This document shows positions 61,801 through 64,000 of a stretch of 64,000 bases of DNA, piece after piece (the first letter of the stretch is position 1; each line of letters starts with the position of its first letter). Both the position numbers and the translations under genes were made by a program. This DNA comes from Pestalotiopsis fici W106-1 (taxonomy: Eukaryota; Ascomycota; Sordariomycetes; Amphisphaeriales; Sporocadaceae). The stretch is from positions 733,490 to 797,489 of the forward strand of contig NW_006917100.1 in assembly GCF_000516985.1 (NCBI RefSeq), in the 5' to 3' direction. The notes below the pieces were generated by a model, which worked only from the letters and a program-made list of their open reading frames with translations, was not told the origin of the DNA and did not search any database.

Positions 61801-62746
61801 CAGCTGCTGGATCTTTCGAGTCTGCTATGAACCTGCTTACTCGACAAGTTGGTGCGGTCAGCTTTACTGCACTTTCCCCTAGGTTTGAAGAGATTTACAT
61901 CGCCTCGAAAACGTATTTACCTACATCTGCCGGTCTTCCGCCTCTGGTCAACTATGTTCGAAGGACATTGGATGAGACCGACCCTAGAAAGGTCCTCCCT
62001 GTCATCCCCAGAGACCTGGAGTACCTTGTATCAAATGATTTGCAAAAGGGTTTTGATGCCATGAAGGGAAACAGACTCGAGGACGGTGTCAGGATCTTCA
62101 AGGGCATTTTGCACGCGCTCTTGGTAAACGCTGTTGCGTTTGAAGGTGAAGTAGCCGAGGCCAAGAAGCTTGTCACATCGGCTTCAGAATACGCATTGGC
62201 CATGTCAATTGAGCTGGCAAGACGTGCCCTTGGCGCACCCGATGTTGTCAACTCGAATCCCAGCCTACAGAAGAGGAGCTTGGAGCTGTCGGCGTACTTC
62301 ACAATTCCCAAGATTGAAGTTCCTCACAGGCAATTGGCATTGCTGAACGCCATGAACCTTGCCAGCAGGAGTAAGAACTTCAGCACGGCTCTGAGCTTTG
62401 CAAACAGAATGATAGCCAACGGTGGTGCCCCTCGACTGCTTGAAAATGTGAGTTGTACCTATGATGAAAATCTGGCAAAAAAATATGCGCTGACCCAAAA
62501 CAGGCTAAGAAGGTCAAGGCTACGGCCGAGCGGAACCCCCATGATGCTATAGAGATTGAGTACGACCAGTTTGCTGAGTTCGATATCTGTGCCGGCTCAT
62601 ACACTCCGATTTACAGTGGCACGCCTTATGAGGAATGTGCTTACGATGGCTCCAAATACCATACCAAGTACAAGGGTACCGTCTGCACAGTCTGCGAGGT
62701 TTGCGAGGTTGGCAAGCATGGCAGTGGTCTGAGGCTCTTTGCCTAG
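58815..62746 (+). CDS. COP1: Coatomer subunit alpha (COPI alpha)
   Basis: Outer-coat subunit of COPI vesicles, for Golgi-to-ER retrieval of KKxx and HDEL-type cargo. Five exons (58815-58841, 58907-58956, 59055-61273, 61330-62447, 62504-62746) encode 1,218 residues, matching the family's length of about 1,220. The first exon codes only nine residues (MASSGMLTK) and joins FESKSSRAKGLAFHPKR|PWILVAL. Residues about 1-320 form the WD40 propeller ([56 protein letters not shown]). The alpha-solenoid follows to about 800. The C-terminal COPI domain ends in FDICAGSYTPIYSG, with Cys pairs and the terminal SGLRLFA. An acidic linker (ADDDEDAAGWDLGDDI) near 880 is typical. Confidence 0.98.
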
Positions 62747-63893
62747 GGGTCAAAAGCCCTCAACACATAGACTTGGCGAAGTTGGTCTCTTCTACCTGGA
62801 GACCATAGCTGGAGAAGAAACTACGGGTAGTCCAAGGCTATTTGTTCTCTCGACGATTTGGGGATCAGCCATGACGGAGTTCAGTGCACGAGGCCATGTT
62901 AAGTAGAGGATAGCGTCCAGCTTTGGGCGTAAACCTGATCATGAACTGGCATATTACTGGGAACGAAACCAAAAGCAACTAGATAGAAGGAGGTTGGAGC
63001 AGGTTGGCCTGAGCGGAAAACCACTCAGGTTAACCGAAACAGTATAATGATGTCGTTAGCAGAGTAAGCGGAATGCTAAAAGAAAAAAAGATTCTCATTT
63101 TCATATATTTTGCAAATCGAAAGGAAAGTTCCAAGGTGTTGAATAACTAGATGCTCACAAGACATGTTCTTGACTGTTCTTTCTAGGTATGATTATGCCA
63201 TGTATATATCAATCGAATAAAACCGCGCATTTGGCGCATTACAAGCGGCCACCTACGATACATTCAAGGTCATAAAATCAGTAGGCATCGTTTGTGATCG
63301 CTTTCAAATGTTTGTTTCCTCCTTGACGTTTTTGATGAACTAGACATGGTGCAATTTCTTCTTTAAAAAAAAAAAAAAAGCAGCGAGAAACTGTAACAAT
63401 ATACCATGTCACATGCCACACACGTATGACTTGATAGTGAGGGCAAATCTTTGTATCATGAGTTCAAGTTCTGTTGAACCATCGCCAGTTGTCAGAAACC
63501 GTCCAGGACTGGCCGGTTGGGTTTCATTGCTTGCCTGGCTGTTTTGGTTATAATTGGAATAGTTACAACTAGTGAATTTTTGCTCTTCATGAATTGACAA
63601 ATGGCATACTACATGTGAGCTCGGGACTAAATCCGCGGGTCTCTCCTCATCTATTGCCCAGGCAATTCCAGAGAGTGCCGTGGAATTCGATTTGCTCCAG
63701 CGAAACAAAGTGCGCGTTTCAACTATTAGACATTGAGGCTCTATTGTGACTGTGCTATATAGCACAAGTTTGTCATCTAGTGTCCTTTTGGGCCTACCAA
63801 TACACAAACGCTCCCCTCTCCGTGATAGATGCCTGTCGCCCTTTTAGGGCATGGCCACGAGCGTTTCCCTCCAAGATATCGCTCTGGTCATCA
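62747..63893. other. Intergenic region between two convergent genes
   Basis: 1.15 kb holding the 3' ends of the convergent alpha-COP gene and the edge gene. An A run lies at 63366-63379. A 132-codon minus-strand frame at 63409-63807 looks like chance. Confidence 0.5.
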
Positions 63894-64000
63894 CTACACA
63901 ATTGTCTCCAATTCCCTAGCGTAGCCGAGAGTGTTCTCAATCACCATCTGCGACATGTCCTTCTCCTCGGCATCCTCGTCGTCGGCCGCCGGGAAGTAGA
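63894..64000 (-). CDS. C-terminal end of an unidentified protein
   Basis: Open frame entering from the right edge and ending at TAG 63896-63894, giving 34 complete codons. The visible end is acidic (ADDEDAEEKDMSQMVIENTL, then GYARELETIV). Its codon use and the acidic-to-helical ending look like a real housekeeping protein, but the piece is too short to name. Confidence 0.6.
   Translation of the reverse strand, partial: YFPAADDEDAEEKDMSQMVIENTLGYARELETIV

Noticed and set aside
63409..63807. 132-codon minus-strand open frame
   Set aside because: No recognised motif, lies in the likely 3' region of the edge gene, and its composition looks random.

Overview
The window is nuclear DNA of a filamentous ascomycete, most likely a Sordariomycete and possibly Hypocreales. 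The evidence is the gene structure (short GT-AG introns, almost all 48-170 bp), the trifunctional TrpC fusion, the STE50 adaptor, Zn2Cys6 and MFS families, secreted GH15 and PL3 enzymes, and short TAGGTACCTAGGTA-type palindromes between genes. I assembled exons by hand from frame continuity, splice sites and family similarity. No database search was run.

Layout: 1-4181 (-) carries most of nucleoporin NUP188, running off the left edge. It is divergent from trpC at 5249-7594 (+). A DHA2-type MFS transporter (8327-10361, +) is followed by a 4.8 kb stretch with no recognisable gene. Next come STE50 (15195-16785, +) and a Fungal_N/ankyrin protein (19088-21283, +), then two minus-strand genes: a secreted pepsin-like protein with an altered first active-site motif (21488-22738) and a Ras-family GTPase without a CAAX box (24319-25417). 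From 27838 to 37203 all genes are on the minus strand: a DUF1295-like membrane protein preceded by eight near-identical 30-31-residue repeats, a four-TM membrane protein, a GH15 glucoamylase and a PL3 pectate lyase. After another 3.5 kb without genes lies an accessory-looking group at 40736-50680: a DHA1 MFS transporter, a FAD monooxygenase, an ankyrin protein with C-terminal C2H2 fingers and a Zn2Cys6 regulator. The right end is housekeeping: an LRR-like protein, the ER folding sensor UGGT, the coatomer alpha subunit, and the last 34 codons of an unidentified minus-strand gene.

How genes may work together: UGGT (ER quality control) and alpha-COP (Golgi-to-ER retrieval) are head-to-head across about 960 bp and could share a promoter region. 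GH15 and PL3 are two secreted polysaccharide-degrading enzymes, fitting a plant-associated or saprotrophic life. STE50 and the Ras-like GTPase belong to signalling pathways but are not adjacent. The MFS/monooxygenase/regulator group could be a small detoxification or metabolite-handling set, although no synthase backbone is present.

I found no convincing tRNA, rRNA, intact transposon or CRISPR array. The most unusual items are the SGAEQDR repeat array fused to a DUF1295-like protein, the ankyrin/C2H2 fusion with an altered first finger, the Ras protein lacking a lipidation motif, and the DQG variant of the aspartic-protease fold.
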